A stretch of 43,032 nt of DNA, taken from NCBI RefSeq assembly GCF_001469165.1, contig NZ_JABX01000049.1:1-43032 (forward strand), read 5' to 3'. Origin of the DNA: Thiohalocapsa sp. ML1 (lineage in GTDB: Bacteria; Pseudomonadota; Gammaproteobacteria; Chromatiales; Chromatiaceae). Positions within the stretch are counted from its first letter, which is position 1; the number at the start of each line of letters is the position of its first letter. A program made the position numbers and the translations under genes. The notes under the pieces were generated by a model. It did not search any database and was not told the DNA's origin. It saw only the letters and a program-made list of their open reading frames with translations. Below are positions 16,806 through 26,148 of this stretch, piece by piece.

Positions 16806-16988
16806 ATGCAGACCGACGCCCGCGGCATCACCTGTGTGCGGGTTTGCGGGGGGAGCTTTTCCATGGGCTCGTCGGCGAGCGAGGACGAGCACATCGACAC
16901 CTACGCCCGGGAATACGTGGAGGTCTTTGGCGGGGAGGTCGAGCAGCGCTCCTGCGCTCCGCGCTCCGGGTCGTCGACAGGCCCGTGA
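16806..16988 (+). pseudogene. N-terminal fragment of an FGE-sulfatase (SUMF1-type) domain
   Basis: One plus-strand frame reads VRVCGGSFSMGSSASEDEH then TYAREYVEVFGGEVEQ. This matches position for position the start of the FGE domain in the nearby gene at 18.5 kb (GGFRMGS, YAREWAPILGGKPEE). After about 50 residues it breaks into the repeat block at 16.95-17.3 kb. It is a remnant of a second gene of the same family on the opposite strand. Confidence 0.6.
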
Positions 16989-17100
16989 GCCGGGTCGACC
17001 TCCTGGGCCTGCGTTGTGTTCGTTCCGGCGCCCGCCAGCCTTGACCCCTTGTCCTCTTGACCCTTTGTCTTCCGACCGCGGCGCAGCGGCGTTGACTGGA

Positions 17101-17270
17101 GTGTTGACCTCCAGGTCAACACGGCGACAGCGCGGGGTGCAGTGAAGCGCCGCGAGCGGAGCCGACCGGGAGGTCGGCTCTCCGGCCCGGCTCCCCATCT
17201 CTCCAGCGCCGGAGCGGCGGCCGACGAACCTCTGCCTGGCTCCCACGCTCCAGCGTGGGAGCAAGGGCCG
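17101..17270. repeat. Palindromic repeat block (solitary copy of the right-end array family)
   Basis: 17101-17122 is GTGTTGACCT-CC-AGGTCAACAC, a near-perfect 22-bp palindrome. 17159-17181 is a second palindrome with arms GAGCCGACC/GGTCGGCTC. 17239-17262 is the REP-like GCTCCCACGCT-CC-AGCGTGGGAGC. The first two, in the same order and spacing, recur at 30577 and three times (inverted) at 42.6-43.0 kb; the third recurs at 20.6-20.8 kb. From 16989 to 17412 no gene is visible. Confidence 0.85.
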
Positions 17271-17412
17271 GCGCTCCAGCGTCGCGTGGCTGTCGGGCTG
17301 GCGCCGCGCCCCCGCCGAGCGTGATCTCGCCGCCGCCGACCGACCCGCCCGGGCGCAAGAGCCACGACGCGACACCAAACGCACGCCGCCGCATCACGCT
17401 TGCAGGCGACCT

Positions 17413-17880
17413 TTACACCTCGCCGGCCTTGCTCAAGATCGCGCTGCGAGTGTTCGCGCTCAACCGAAAGCCCCGCCGTTGCAGGGCGTCGATGAGGGGT
17501 GTCACCGACGACACCAACCCGCGCCGCTTGGCGTCCAGCAGGATGCCAAGCGTCCCGGTCAGCGGGATACCCAAGGCCTCGGCTTGCCGCCGACCCAGCG
17601 CGCCATCGAGGATCACGACGGGATCGGCGCACTCCAGAGCGAGCAACAACACCGCCGTCTCCCCGGGACCAAGATTCGCAACCCACGGAGTCACCAGCTC
17701 CATCGACGGAGCGCGCACATCCGCCCAAGGCAAGGCTTCCGGCGCGGGCACGTCGATCCCCTGGCGCTCACCCTCTGCCTGCAAGCTCGGCTGCGACGGC
17801 CGTGGGTACGATGATCCGTCCGACCAGCCGGGGCAGCAGGTCGAGCTGCCCGATCTGGTGCAGATACTGAAGCGGCGACG
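17413..17880 (-). pseudogene. DUF3368 PIN-domain protein, frameshifted and fused to a broken FGE gene
   Basis: The first half (SPLQYLHQIGQLDLLPRLVG then RIIVPTAVAAELAG, stop 17768-17770) and second half (GIDVPAPEALPW, LGPGETAVLLLALE, LDGALGRRQAEALGIPLTGT, LGILLDAKRRGL, stop 17413) are in two frames meeting near 17775-17790. All DUF3368 hallmarks are there: SPLxYL, E in VAAEL, GE, D-x-ALGRRxAxxLGI. DUF3368 proteins are PIN-fold nucleases, usually toxins of VapBC-like pairs. The initiator region (normally V-x-N-T before SPL) is replaced by the end of the truncated FGE gene. The gene is probably inactive. Confidence 0.75.
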
Positions 17881-18743
17881 GTTGCAGCCGGCCCTTGGCA
17901 TTGCTGCGGTACCAGGCGTAGCGCTTGGCATGGGCCAGGTTGCTGCCCCAGAACCAGTCGGCGCCCGGCCAGCCAGCCGCGCACGCCCTCGATCAGGGTG
18001 GCGGTGCCGGCGCGGCAGGCGTATTCCCACTCCGCCTCGGTGGGTAGGCGCCAGCCGTCGGCGGCGCGGTCCCAGTGCCAGTCGCCGCCGGCGGCTTGGC
18101 GGTAGCAGGGTTGCAGACCGTCGCGCGCCGACAGGGCGTTGCAGAAGGCGAGCGCGGTGGGCCAGTCGATGTGCGTAGCAGGCAGCTTGGCATCCTTGCC
18201 GTCGGCCGCCCATTCGTCCGGCGCGCTCGGCATGACTGCCAGCCATTGGCCGCGGGTGATGGGGGTGCGGGCCATGCGGAAGGCGGAGACCTGGACCGCG
18301 TGCACGGGCTGCTCGAGGGCCAGCCAGTCGCGGACTTGCCGCTCGCGTTCCTCCGGCTTGCCGCCGAGTATAGGCGCCCATTCCCTGGCATAGCGGCGCA
18401 CCTGCTCGGCGCTCGCCGGCTCCGAGCCCATGCGGAAGCCGCCGGCGGGGATGGCGATGGTCTCGAACAGCGGCGGCGGCCGGGGCGGGGCGGGTGGCTC
18501 GGGCGGCGCCGGCGCCGGCGCCGCCTCGTCCAGCAGCGGCTCCACGCGCAGCGCGAGCAGCAGCCCGGCGGCGATGGCCGCGAGCCAGAACAGCAGCGCG
18601 CCGGGGCCGCTGAGGCCGAGACCAACGCGGAACGCGAGCCAGCCCAGCCCGAGCCCGAGCAGCCACAGCAGCGCGGCCAGCCAGCGGGCGGACACCGGCG
18701 CGGTGAGCAGGCGCAGGGGGAGGAGGTGACGAGCGCGGTGCAT
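17870..18743 (-). pseudogene. Membrane-anchored FGE-sulfatase (SUMF1-type) gene, C-terminus lost
   Basis: From the ATG at 18743, two transmembrane helices (about residues 18-40 and 46-66) and a proline-rich linker precede an FGE-sulfatase domain: FETIAIPAGGFRMGS, TRGQWLAV, WPTALAFCNALSA, WRLPTEAEWEYACRAGTAT. A frameshift near 17975 separates this from WFWGSNLAHAKRYAWYRSNA, which continues the domain. It then stops being FGE-like and joins a PIN-domain gene at about 17870. The C-terminal third, which holds the functional residues of the fold, is missing. Family members are formylglycine-generating enzymes or, commonly in bacteria, ligand-binding domains of signalling proteins and DGR targets. 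Confidence 0.75.
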
Positions 18744-18827
18744 GCTGTGGGCAACGGAGCGAGGACCCGGCCGCGGCCGGAATCCGAGGGATCAGGAAGG
18801 CACGGAAGCGGACGTGGGGGTTGCGGT

Positions 18828-19214
18828 TTACCGGTTCGCCGGCGTGGCGATGCGCAGCGGCAGCTGACGAACCCGAATCGTTGCATCCGACACGGTGACG
18901 AAGACGCCGGCCGCCCAGTCAATGTCGTCGAGGCCAAGCACCGCCGATAGGCGCTCGTTCACAGCGTCCGAGGTGTCCCTGACGAGCCGGAACAGGATGA
19001 CGCTGGGCATCTGCTCTCGGCTGGCCGCCATCAGGTAGCCGAAATCGAGATCCATCGTCAACAATATGCTCTGCTCGGATCGAGCCTTGTCCAGAATGAA
19101 GTCGTCGCTTGCGCGTTGGAGATCTTGTTCGCGCACGTGGGTGGCATGATGCCCCCGAGACCGCAGCCACTCGACGGTCAACGGCGACATGTTCATATCC
19201 GCGAGAAACCTCAC
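18828..19214 (-). CDS. DUF5615 PIN-like toxin
   Basis: A GTG at 19214 overlaps the DUF433 stop by four bases (GTGA), giving 128 residues that begin VRFLADMNMSPLTVEWLRSR. The motif FLADxNxSP with HATHVREQDL and LLTMDLDFGYLMA (acidic residues D6, D51 or so, D53) is the DUF5615 PIN-like nuclease fold. Such proteins are the predicted toxins of DUF433-DUF5615 modules. The pair is intact here, unlike the other toxin-antitoxin genes in this window. Confidence 0.88.
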   Translation of the reverse strand: MRFLADMNMSPLTVEWLRSRGHHATHVREQDLQRASDDFILDKARSEQSILLTMDLDFGYLMAASREQMPSVILFRLVRDTSDAVNERLSAVLGLDDIDWAAGVFVTVSDATIRVRQLPLRIATPANR

Positions 19215-19441
19215 GCGGCGCGATCCTCGTGGACATGGTCGGATGCCAGCCACGCCGCGTAGGACAGTGCTGCTTGGATGTCTTCCGGCTCCAGATCCGG
19301 ATACTCGGCGGCGATCTCTTCTCGGGTCATGCCGTTGGCGATGAGCCGTATGATCCGGGCGGCGGTGATGCGCATGCCGCGGATGCACGCCTGGCCGCCC
19401 ATGACCTGCGGGTCGAAGGTGATGCGCTGAAATGCCTGCAT
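19211..19441 (-). CDS. DUF433 antitoxin
   Basis: The 76-residue protein MQAFQRITFDPQVMGGQACI then GMRITAARIIRLIANGMTRE and EEIAAEYPDLEPEDIQAALS is a typical DUF433 protein: an N-terminal R-I-T-x-DP..GGxxxIRGxRI segment and a helix-turn-helix-like C-terminal half ending with a Y-A-A helix. DUF433 proteins are the antitoxin partners of DUF5615 toxins and probably autoregulate. It is first in a two-gene overlapping operon. Confidence 0.9.
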   Translation of the reverse strand: MQAFQRITFDPQVMGGQACIRGMRITAARIIRLIANGMTREEIAAEYPDLEPEDIQAALSYAAWLASDHVHEDRAA

Positions 19442-19560
19442 GGCTCGCTCCTCGGGTTGAACCTAGGAAGGCATGTTAGCCCATCGCCGCCCGGTGCTTG
19501 CGCCCGCGCGCGGGGCGGGCGCGGGGCAAGGCGCCGGCGCCGCGCCGGGCGGTACTCGCC

Positions 19561-20424
19561 TCAGCGGCGGCTCCGCCCCGCCGCGAGCCGGCTGCCGCCG
19601 ACGCCGGCGCTCGCCGCCCATAGGGGCAGCAGCGCGAAGAGCCCGGCGGCGCCTTGCAGCAGCACGGCGATGAGACCCGTCGCCAGTGCCAGCCCCTGAC
19701 CGGCGCGGACCCTGGCCGGGCGCAGCGGTGCGCCCGTCGCGTCGCCCGTGCTCTGCATTCGGCCGGCGGCGCGCGCCGACGGCAGCAGCAGCAAGGCGGC
19801 GGCCAGCGCGGCGAGCAGCGGCAGCCAGGTCGGCGCGAGCGGATGCGCCACCGCGGGGGCGAAGGGCTGCGGCGCAGCGGCGGCGATGACCGCCGCCACC
19901 GCCAGGGCCGCGCCGCCGACCATGAGCCGACGGCGCGCACGCGGCGGCAAAAGCCCATCGAGCAGCAGGGCAGCGGCACCGGCGACGAGGTACAGGGGTT
20001 GGCCCTGTGTGGTCAGCCAGAGCCCGAGCGCGAGCAGGCCGATGCCGTCGGCGACGCTCGCGCCCAGGCCGGAGGTCCGGTTCAGCACGCGCGTGGCAAG
20101 CAACAGCACGAACAGCGCGGCCAGGTCCGGCAGCGCGGCGCCGCTCGCGCCGGCCGCGAGCAGCGCCGCGGCCATGATGCCAGCCGCCGTGAACGCGGCG
20201 CCTTCGGCATCCGGGTCCAGCTCACGCGCGAGCGCCCAGGCCAGGAAGACCGCCACGGCGCCGACCACGGCCCAGCCGGCGGCGGCGAGCCAGTGTCCCG
20301 TAACCGCGCCGCGCCCCAGCCAGGCGAGCGCGAGCACGGCCAGCGTGCCGCTGCCGATCCAGCGGTTGCTCGGGTAGCCCGGGTCCAGCGGGCGGGCCAC
20401 GCCGGAGATGTGTTGCAGATCCAT
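19561..20424 (-). CDS. Polytopic membrane protein, 287 aa, unknown
   Basis: The ATG at 20424 has GAGG 9 bp upstream. MDLQHISGVARPLDPGYPSN is followed by about nine alanine/leucine-rich transmembrane helices, for example GTLAVLALAWLGRGAVTG, LAALFVLLLATRVL and LVAGAAALLLDGLLPPRARR. The PPRARRR loop is the main positively charged segment, suggesting inside orientation there. No conserved enzymatic motif is recognised. The C-terminus is low-complexity (GGSRLAAGRSRR). It lies alone downstream of repeats separating it from valS. Confidence 0.65.
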   Translation of the reverse strand: MDLQHISGVARPLDPGYPSNRWIGSGTLAVLALAWLGRGAVTGHWLAAAGWAVVGAVAVFLAWALARELDPDAEGAAFTAAGIMAAALLAAGASGAALPDLAALFVLLLATRVLNRTSGLGASVADGIGLLALGLWLTTQGQPLYLVAGAAALLLDGLLPPRARRRLMVGGAALAVAAVIAAAAPQPFAPAVAHPLAPTWLPLLAALAAALLLLPSARAAGRMQSTGDATGAPLRPARVRAGQGLALATGLIAVLLQGAAGLFALLPLWAASAGVGGSRLAAGRSRR

Positions 20425-20439
20425 GGCGATGCCTCGTGA

Positions 20440-20800
20440 TGGATAAGGATGGCGACAGACCTTGGGGCGTCGTCGCGCAATCCAGCACCGCGTGGCGATG
20501 CTGCGCCTAGGACCGACGAAAGCAACTACGAAACACGCGAAAAGCGCGAAAGCGCCGAAGCCGGTCAGGAGACGGTCCCCTTTCGCGTGTTTCGTGTACT
20601 TCGTAGTTCCAACAAATGCTTCATCGCGACTGGCTCCCACGCTCCAGCGTGGGAGCAAAGGCGGACGCTCCAGCGCCCCGAGCGCGCTGCGTTGGCGACG
20701 GCACCGGGGACACGCGGCGCTGGAGCGCCGGCGACACACTCCCACGCTGGAGCGTGGGAACGAGGCGGGAGCCGACTGAAGTCGGCGTACCCGGGGGAGG
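20440..20800. repeat. Intergenic block: inverted GAAACACGCGAAA repeats and REP-like palindromes
   Basis: 20523-20542 (AACTACGAAACACGCGAAA) is complemented by 20582-20611 (TTTCGCGTGTTTCG, TTCGTAGTT), allowing a long hairpin; the same pair is found at 35231-35311. 20633-20656 is a perfect copy of the GCTCCCACGCT-CC-AGCGTGGGAGC palindrome, with an inverted-orientation variant at 20739-20760. No gene is visible. The block precedes the end of valS. Confidence 0.8.
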
Positions 20801-20801
20801 G

Positions 20802-23675
20802 TCACAGGCTCGCGATCTTGGTCTGCTGCGCGACGAGCTGGGCCAGCGCGGCGCCTTGGTCCGCGAGGCGCTCGCGCTCCTTGGCGACCACCGCGGCGGG
20901 GGCCTTGTCGACGAAGCTGGGGTTGCCGAGCTTGCCCTCGATGCGGGCGATGTCGGCGCGCAGGCGCGTGATCTCCTTCTCCAGCCGCTTAAGCTCGGCG
21001 TCCTTGTCGATGAGGCCGGCCATCGGGATCAGGAGCTTCATGTCGCCGACGAGGGCCATGGCGGACTCGGGGGCGGCGGCCTCGTCGTCGAGCACGGTGA
21101 TGGATTCGGTGCGGGCGAGGAAGTCGAGGTAGGGCCGGGCGAGGTCGATCCACTGGCGGTCCTGCGCGCTCGCGTTCGCGATCAGCACGGGCAGGGGCTT
21201 GCCGGGCGGGATGTTCATCTCGCCCTTGATGCGGCGCACGCCGAGGATGAACTGCTGCACCCATTGCATCTCGGCGACGGCGTCCGGGTCCGCGGTGCCG
21301 GGGTCGGCGACGGGGTAGGGCGCGAGCATGATGGTGTCGCCGGTCACGCCGGCGAGCGGCGCCACCTTCTGCCAGATCTCCTCGGTGATGAAGGGCATGA
21401 AGGGGTGCGCGAGCCGCAGCAGGGTCTCCAGCGTCTGCACCAGGGTTTGGCGGGTGCCGCGCTTGGCGGCGTCGCTCGCGTGCGCGCCGGTGAGCACCGG
21501 CTTGGCCAGCTCCAGGTACCAGTCGCAGAACTGGTTCCAGGTGAATTCGTAGATGGCCTGGGCGGCGAGGTCGAAGCGATAGCCGTCGAGGGCCGTGCGC
21601 ACCGCGGCGATGGTGCGGTGCAGCTCGGCGGTGATCCAGCGGTCGGCGGCGGAGAGGTCGATGTTTGTGCCGGCATCGTCGCGGGCAGTCGTCGCGGCTG
21701 AAGCCGCTCCCACGGGCGTCGCGGCTGAAGCCGCTCCCACGGTGACGTTCATCAGCACGTAGCGCGAGGCGTTCCAGAGCTTGTTGCAGAAGTTGCGATA
21801 GCCCTCGATGCGGCCGAGATCGAACTTGATGTCGCGCCCGGTGGTGGCGAGCGCCGCGAAGGTGAAGCGCAGCGCATCGGTGCCGAAGGCGGGGATGCCG
21901 TCCGGGAACTCCTTGCGCGTTTGCTTGGCGATCTTCTCGGCGAGCTGCGGCTGCATCATGCCGCGCGTGCGCTTCTCGACCAGGGGCTCCAGCTCAATGC
22001 CGTCGATGAGATCGATGGGGTCAAGCACGTTGCCCTTCGATTTGGACATCTTGTTGCCCTGGGCGTCGCGCACCAGGCCATGGATGTAGACGTCTCGAAA
22101 GGGTACGTCCCCCATGAACTTGAGCCCCATCATGATCATCCGGGCGACCCAGAAGAAGATGATGTCGAAGCCGGTGATGAGCACCGAGGTCGGGTAGAAG
22201 GCGCGCAGCCGGTCGGTGTCTTCCGGCCAGCCCAGGGTTGAAAAGGGCCAGAGCGCGGAGCTGAACCAGGTGTCGAGCACGTCCGGGTCCTGCTCCAGCG
22301 GAAAGTCCGCGGGTAGGCCGTGCTGGTCGCGGACCTCTTGTTCCGAGCGGCCGACGTAGATGTTGCCCTGGTCGTCGTACCAGGCCGGGATGCGATGGCC
22401 CCACCAGATCTGGCGGCTGATGCACCAGTCCTGGATGTTGCGCATCCACTCGAAGTAGGTGTTCTTCCAGTTGTCCGGCACGAAGCGGATGCGGCCCGTC
22501 TCCACCGCCTCGATGGCGGGCTCGGCGAGCGGGCCGATCTTCACGTACCACTGATCCGTGAGATAGGGCTCGATGACCGCGTTGGAGCGGTCGCCGCGCG
22601 GGACCATGAGCTTGTGGTCCTTGATGCCGGCGAGCAGCCCAAGGGCTTCGAGGTCCGCCACGATGCGCTTGCGGGCCTCATAGCGGTCGAGGCCGACGTA
22701 GGCGGCGGGGAGGAGCCCGTCCTCGTCCGGCTCGTTGGCGCGCACGGCCGCATCCGGCGTGAAGATGTTGATGAGCCCGCCGTGGGGCTGCTCGCTGATC
22801 TGGTTCTCGTCCCGATGCCGCAGCCACACCGCATGGTCGTTGAAGTCGTGCGCCGGCGTGATCTTGACGCAGCCGGTTCCGAATTCGGGGTCGGCGTGCT
22901 CGTCGGCGATGATCGGAATGCGCCGGCCGGTGAGCGGCAGCTCCACCAGCTCGCCGATCAGGTGCTTGTAGCGCGGGTCCTCCGGGTTCACGGCGACGGC
23001 GCAGTCGCCGAGCATGGTCTCGGGGCGCGTGGTGGAGACGGTGAGGCTGCCGGTGCCGTTGGTGAGCGGGTAGCGCATGTCCCACATGTGGCCGGCTTCT
23101 TCCTCGGACATCACCTCCAGGTCCGACACGGCGGTGTGCAGCACCGGGTCCCAGTTGACCAGCCGCTTGCCGCGGTAGATCAGGCCCTCCTCGAACAGCC
23201 GCACGAAGACCTCCTGCACCGCGGCGGACAGGCCCGCGTCCATCGTGAAGCGCTCGTGCTGCCAGTCCAGCGAGGAGCCCAGCCGCCGAAGCTGGCGCGT
23301 GATGGTGCCGCCGGACTCGGCCTTCCAGGTCCAGACGCGATCGATGAAGGCGTCGCGCCCCAAGTCGTGGCGGGTCTTGCCCGCGGCCTCCAATTGGCGC
23401 TCCACGACCATCTGCGTGGCGATGCCGGCGTGGTCCGTGCCTGGCTGCCAGAGCGTTTTGTCGCCGCACATGCGGTGGTAGCGGATCAGCGCGTCCATGA
23501 GCGTGTTGTTGAAGCCGTGGCCCATGTGCAGGCTGCCCGTCACGTTGGGCGGCGGGATCATGATGCAGTAGGCCGGGCCATCGCCGTTCAGCCGCGGTGC
23601 GAACCAGCCGGCGCGCTCCCAGCGCTGGTAGCACTCGGCTTCGAGGCGATGGGGGTCGTAGGTCTTCTCCAGCAT
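20802..23675 (-). CDS. valS: Valyl-tRNA synthetase ValS
   Basis: From the ATG at 23675 the enzyme has 957 residues: [20 protein letters not shown], the class I HIGH-type motif ([12 protein letters not shown], about 40), the editing domain, KMSKSKGN (about 545), and the C-terminal coiled coil ([20 protein letters not shown]) that binds tRNA. It charges tRNA-Val in the cytosol. The frame extends upstream of this ATG, but family alignment fixes the start. One oddity: between the catalytic core and the anticodon-binding domain it contains [18 protein letters not shown], encoded by two REP-like repeats (21691-21740) that keep the frame. No holC or pepA gene lies nearby. Confidence 0.98.
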   Translation of the reverse strand: MLEKTYDPHRLEAECYQRWERAGWFAPRLNGDGPAYCIMIPPPNVTGSLHMGHGFNNTLMDALIRYHRMCGDKTLWQPGTDHAGIATQMVVERQLEAAGKTRHDLGRDAFIDRVWTWKAESGGTITRQLRRLGSSLDWQHERFTMDAGLSAAVQEVFVRLFEEGLIYRGKRLVNWDPVLHTAVSDLEVMSEEEAGHMWDMRYPLTNGTGSLTVSTTRPETMLGDCAVAVNPEDPRYKHLIGELVELPLTGRRIPIIADEHADPEFGTGCVKITPAHDFNDHAVWLRHRDENQISEQPHGGLINIFTPDAAVRANEPDEDGLLPAAYVGLDRYEARKRIVADLEALGLLAGIKDHKLMVPRGDRSNAVIEPYLTDQWYVKIGPLAEPAIEAVETGRIRFVPDNWKNTYFEWMRNIQDWCISRQIWWGHRIPAWYDDQGNIYVGRSEQEVRDQHGLPADFPLEQDPDVLDTWFSSALWPFSTLGWPEDTDRLRAFYPTSVLITGFDIIFFWVARMIMMGLKFMGDVPFRDVYIHGLVRDAQGNKMSKSKGNVLDPIDLIDGIELEPLVEKRTRGMMQPQLAEKIAKQTRKEFPDGIPAFGTDALRFTFAALATTGRDIKFDLGRIEGYRNFCNKLWNASRYVLMNVTVGAASAATPVGAASAATTARDDAGTNIDLSAADRWITAELHRTIAAVRTALDGYRFDLAAQAIYEFTWNQFCDWYLELAKPVLTGAHASDAAKRGTRQTLVQTLETLLRLAHPFMPFITEEIWQKVAPLAGVTGDTIMLAPYPVADPGTADPDAVAEMQWVQQFILGVRRIKGEMNIPPGKPLPVLIANASAQDRQWIDLARPYLDFLARTESITVLDDEAAAPESAMALVGDMKLLIPMAGLIDKDAELKRLEKEITRLRADIARIEGKLGNPSFVDKAPAAVVAKERERLADQGAALAQLVAQQTKIASL
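21691..21740. repeat. Two REP-like palindromes inside valS
   Basis: Two identical 23-bp copies (21691-21713, 21718-21740), each GTCGCGGCT-GA-AGCCGCTCCCAC in form, have a 27-bp period, exactly nine codons. This sequence class (GTGGGAGCGGCTTCAGCCGC on the other strand) is a common extragenic REP element in Pseudomonas and Xanthomonadales. Confidence 0.9.
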
Positions 23676-23907
23676 GGCGGGGGCTCGCGGTGGTCGATGG
23701 GGCTGCAATGGACAACGACCGCCAGTATAGCGAACGGCCGTAAACGGATGTCGCGGTAGTGACGGCGCGGACTCGGCGCGAGGCCGCTTGCGCAGAATGC
23801 CCACGATACTTGGGGGGTCGCACAGGCCCCGCGTCTTGAGGATGGCGGGGAGTCCGGGGTGCGACGGAGGGTTAGATACTGCGGAGCTCAGGCGCCAAAC
23901 GCAGCGC

Positions 23908-24799
23908 TCAATGCGACCCGGTCTGCCCCCCATGCACGGCCAGCCAGGTATCCAGCTCGACCGGCTCGGCGGCGTCGAGCACCGCCTCGGCAAGGGCACC
24001 ACGCTGCTCGCTGGACAGGCTGCCCAGCCGCTCGCGCTGCTCGGCGGTCGGCTCGCCGACACGGCGGACGAGCAGTTTGAGCAACATGTCGATCTCGGCT
24101 GCCTTGCGGCCTTCCTCGCGGCCTTCCTCGCGGCCTTCGTCGAACACTTCTTGATAGAACCGAGTCTGCTTCAAGTCAGTCTGTGGCAGGTGCAGCATTC
24201 TGACGACCTCCTCGCGGGACAGGGTGGGAAACTTATAGACCAGGATGGTCTCCAGCAGGTCCAGTACGACCAGCCGCTCGGCGGACGGGAGCGACTCCGC
24301 GGCCAAGTCCCTAGCCTCGCGCGCGGCGGCGGCCTCATCGAGCACGATCAGCCGGGCCAGCCGCGCGCCGGTGCCGAGCCCCGGACGGCCGATCAGATCG
24401 ATCAGGTAGACCCTCCGCAGCAGTCCGGCTTGCTCCAACGGGAGGTGGCTGGCGCCAGGGCCGACATCGAGCGCCGGCTCCGGATAGACCACGACGGCGA
24501 CCCAAGGTTGATGGATGCGGTGACGGTAGAGGAACAAGAAGATCGACGCAAACCAGCGACCGTAGAAGCCCTTACGGCGCTGGAACTGGTTTTCGCTGCA
24601 GATGACCGGCAGATTCGGCCGGTTGATCACCGGTGCGAGCACGCCGTCGAGACGAAACGCCGTCTGCTTGACCTCGATGGACGCGAGCCCGTAGGCCACC
24701 TGCGGCGGTGGCAGCCCGGCCAACTCAAAGCCCGGCCAACTAAAACAGAGTCGCCGGGCGCTCTTGAAACAGGCGATACAGCAACGGATCGGTGTGCAT
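23908..24799 (-). pseudogene. Rpn/DUF2887-family PD-(D/E)XK nuclease, N-terminus disrupted
   Basis: The natural start is the ATG at 24799 (MHTDPLLYRLFQERPATLF), but a TAG follows and a 16-bp tandem duplication (24714-24729 and 24730-24745) shifts the frame. The rest, from LAGLPPP through EVKQTAFRLDGVLAP, ENQFQ, FYGRWFASIFLFLYRH and the C-terminal [19 protein letters not shown], is an intact Rpn-like recombination-promoting nuclease/DUF2887 protein. A TTG at 24723 could initiate a 271-residue form lacking about 20 residues. The charged [10 protein letters not shown] tail is coded by 12-bp tandem repeats, usual in this family. It is convergent with neither neighbour; the crp-type gene is divergent. 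Confidence 0.8.
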
Positions 24800-25050
24800 C
24801 GGCAAAGGCTTTAGAAATCTGCGGTTACCAGGATCCTAACACCTTGGAACCGCGGCGGGCTCCGACGATCGTGCGGCCGGCGGGGTCACGGTCCGCGAGC
24901 TCAGGTCTTGCCTCTAGCGCAGCGGTGTCCGCGCCGCTGGCCGCACATCCTGTGGGCTGTCGCACAGGCAGGCGAATGACCACTTGTCGGCCGGGGTCGG
25001 CACCGCTAGCCTGTTCAAGCCAATCCCCCACCGTGCCGAGGCCCCATGCC

Positions 25051-25695
25051 ATGCTGGACCGCGTGCCCCTGTTCGCCAACCTGGACGCGGCAGCACTGGA
25101 CGAGCTGCAACAACACACCAAGCGCAAGCACTACCAAAAGCGCACCGTCATCATCGAGAAGGGGGACGAGTCCTCCACGCTTTACGTGCTCGCGAGCGGG
25201 CGCGCCAAGGTCTACATCGCCGACGACGCCGGCAAGGAGGTGGTGTTGCGCGAGCTTGGCCCCGGTGACCACTTCGGCGAGCTGGCGCTGCTCGGCGACT
25301 CGCCCCGCACCGCGTCGGTGATGTCGCTGACGGACTGCGAGGTGCTCGTGCTCACCGGGCCGGTGTTCAAGGAGTTTCTCGCGCACCATCCGGAAGTGGC
25401 GTTGCAGCTCATCTGCCATCTGGCCCGGCAGGTGGCGGACCTCACCGACACCGCGAGCGACATGGCGCTGCTGACAGTCTACGGCCGCGTCGCCAAGCTG
25501 CTCGCCGAGCATGCCGAAGAAGACGAGGTCGGCCGCCTAATCACCGCCCCGCTGACGCAGCAGGGCATCGCGGACCGCGTCGGTTGCTCGCGGGAGATGG
25601 TGAGCCGCATCCTGGGCGACCTGAAAACCGGCGGTTACATCTCAAGCGAGGGCAAGCGCTTCGTGCTGGAGCGCAAGCTGCCGGAGCGATGGTGA
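25051..25695 (+). CDS. Crp/Fnr-family transcriptional regulator
   Basis: The start at 25051 (MLDRVPLFANLDAAALDELQ) gives 214 residues. The cyclic-nucleotide-binding beta-roll (IIEKGDESSTLYVLASGRAK, LGPGDHFGELALLGDSPRTA) spans about 15-115; the GELALL and PRTA phosphate-binding signature is intact, so cAMP or cGMP binding is plausible. The C-terminal helix-turn-helix (APLTQQGIADRVGCSREMVS, RILGDLKTGGYI) spans about 165-200. There are no Fnr-type N-terminal cysteines. A GAGG lies about 9 bp upstream. Target genes are unknown. The FHA-GAF-cyclase at 5 kb could supply its ligand, but that is speculation. Confidence 0.93.
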   Translation: MLDRVPLFANLDAAALDELQQHTKRKHYQKRTVIIEKGDESSTLYVLASGRAKVYIADDAGKEVVLRELGPGDHFGELALLGDSPRTASVMSLTDCEVLVLTGPVFKEFLAHHPEVALQLICHLARQVADLTDTASDMALLTVYGRVAKLLAEHAEEDEVGRLITAPLTQQGIADRVGCSREMVSRILGDLKTGGYISSEGKRFVLERKLPERW

Positions 25696-26021
25696 TAGGT
25701 GACGATGGCGCCGAACGGCGTCAAGCCCGACAGGCGAGCCTCACCATGCTGCTGCGTTCTACTCAGCCGCCGCGGTCCTGAGCCGCCCGCGCTGTCGCCC
25801 CGCGCCGATGTTGCTCTCCTTGCCCACCTGGATGATCCACCTCCTCTCAGGCCGGCGGATTGGCGTCCTTGACTGGTAGATCGTTCGTTCGGCTCGGCCG
25901 TCTCGTTGGCCTTGTCCGGCGCCGTCGGCGGGCTGGTCGCTGACCTCTGCAAGAACCAGTACCAGGCGATGGCGCCGAAGATGGCGGCGAATTCTAGGAA
26001 CTTGAGCGTGCGCAGCTCCAT
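25635..26021 (-). CDS. Tiny membrane protein A (LKFLEFAAIFGAIAWYWF), C-terminus uncertain
   Basis: A strong GGAGG sits 8 bp before the ATG at 26021. MELRTLKFLEFAAIFGAIAW then YWFLQRS is one transmembrane helix with a polar tail. The frame continues to 25635, overlapping the end of the crp-type gene on the other strand, which is unlikely for the true protein. A one-base shift near 25885 would end it naturally at PVKDANPPA (stop near 25855), giving about 57 residues like its neighbour. It shares the L-K-x-L-E-F-x-x-I-x-GAxAW pattern with the 56-residue protein next upstream, so the two are paralogues. Confidence 0.6.
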   Translation of the reverse strand: MELRTLKFLEFAAIFGAIAWYWFLQRSATSPPTAPDKANETAEPNERSTSQGRQSAGLRGGGSSRWARRATSARGDSAGGSGPRRLSRTQQHGEARLSGLTPFGAIVTYHHRSGSLRSSTKRLPSLEM

Positions 26022-26148
26022 CGTGAGCCCTCCGATGGTGGTGGCAGCGGTCTGGGCAGGGCGTTGACGCCGCGCTCATCGGGACTGGCGTGTTGCCGGC
26101 AATGCAAGCTGCAATCAAGCCCTTGCGGGCGGGCTGCCCCGGCTGCTT

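Noticed and set aside
16806-18743. Diversity-generating retroelement suggested by FGE-type proteins
   Set aside because: No reverse transcriptase, accessory gene or template/variable repeat pair is visible in the window.
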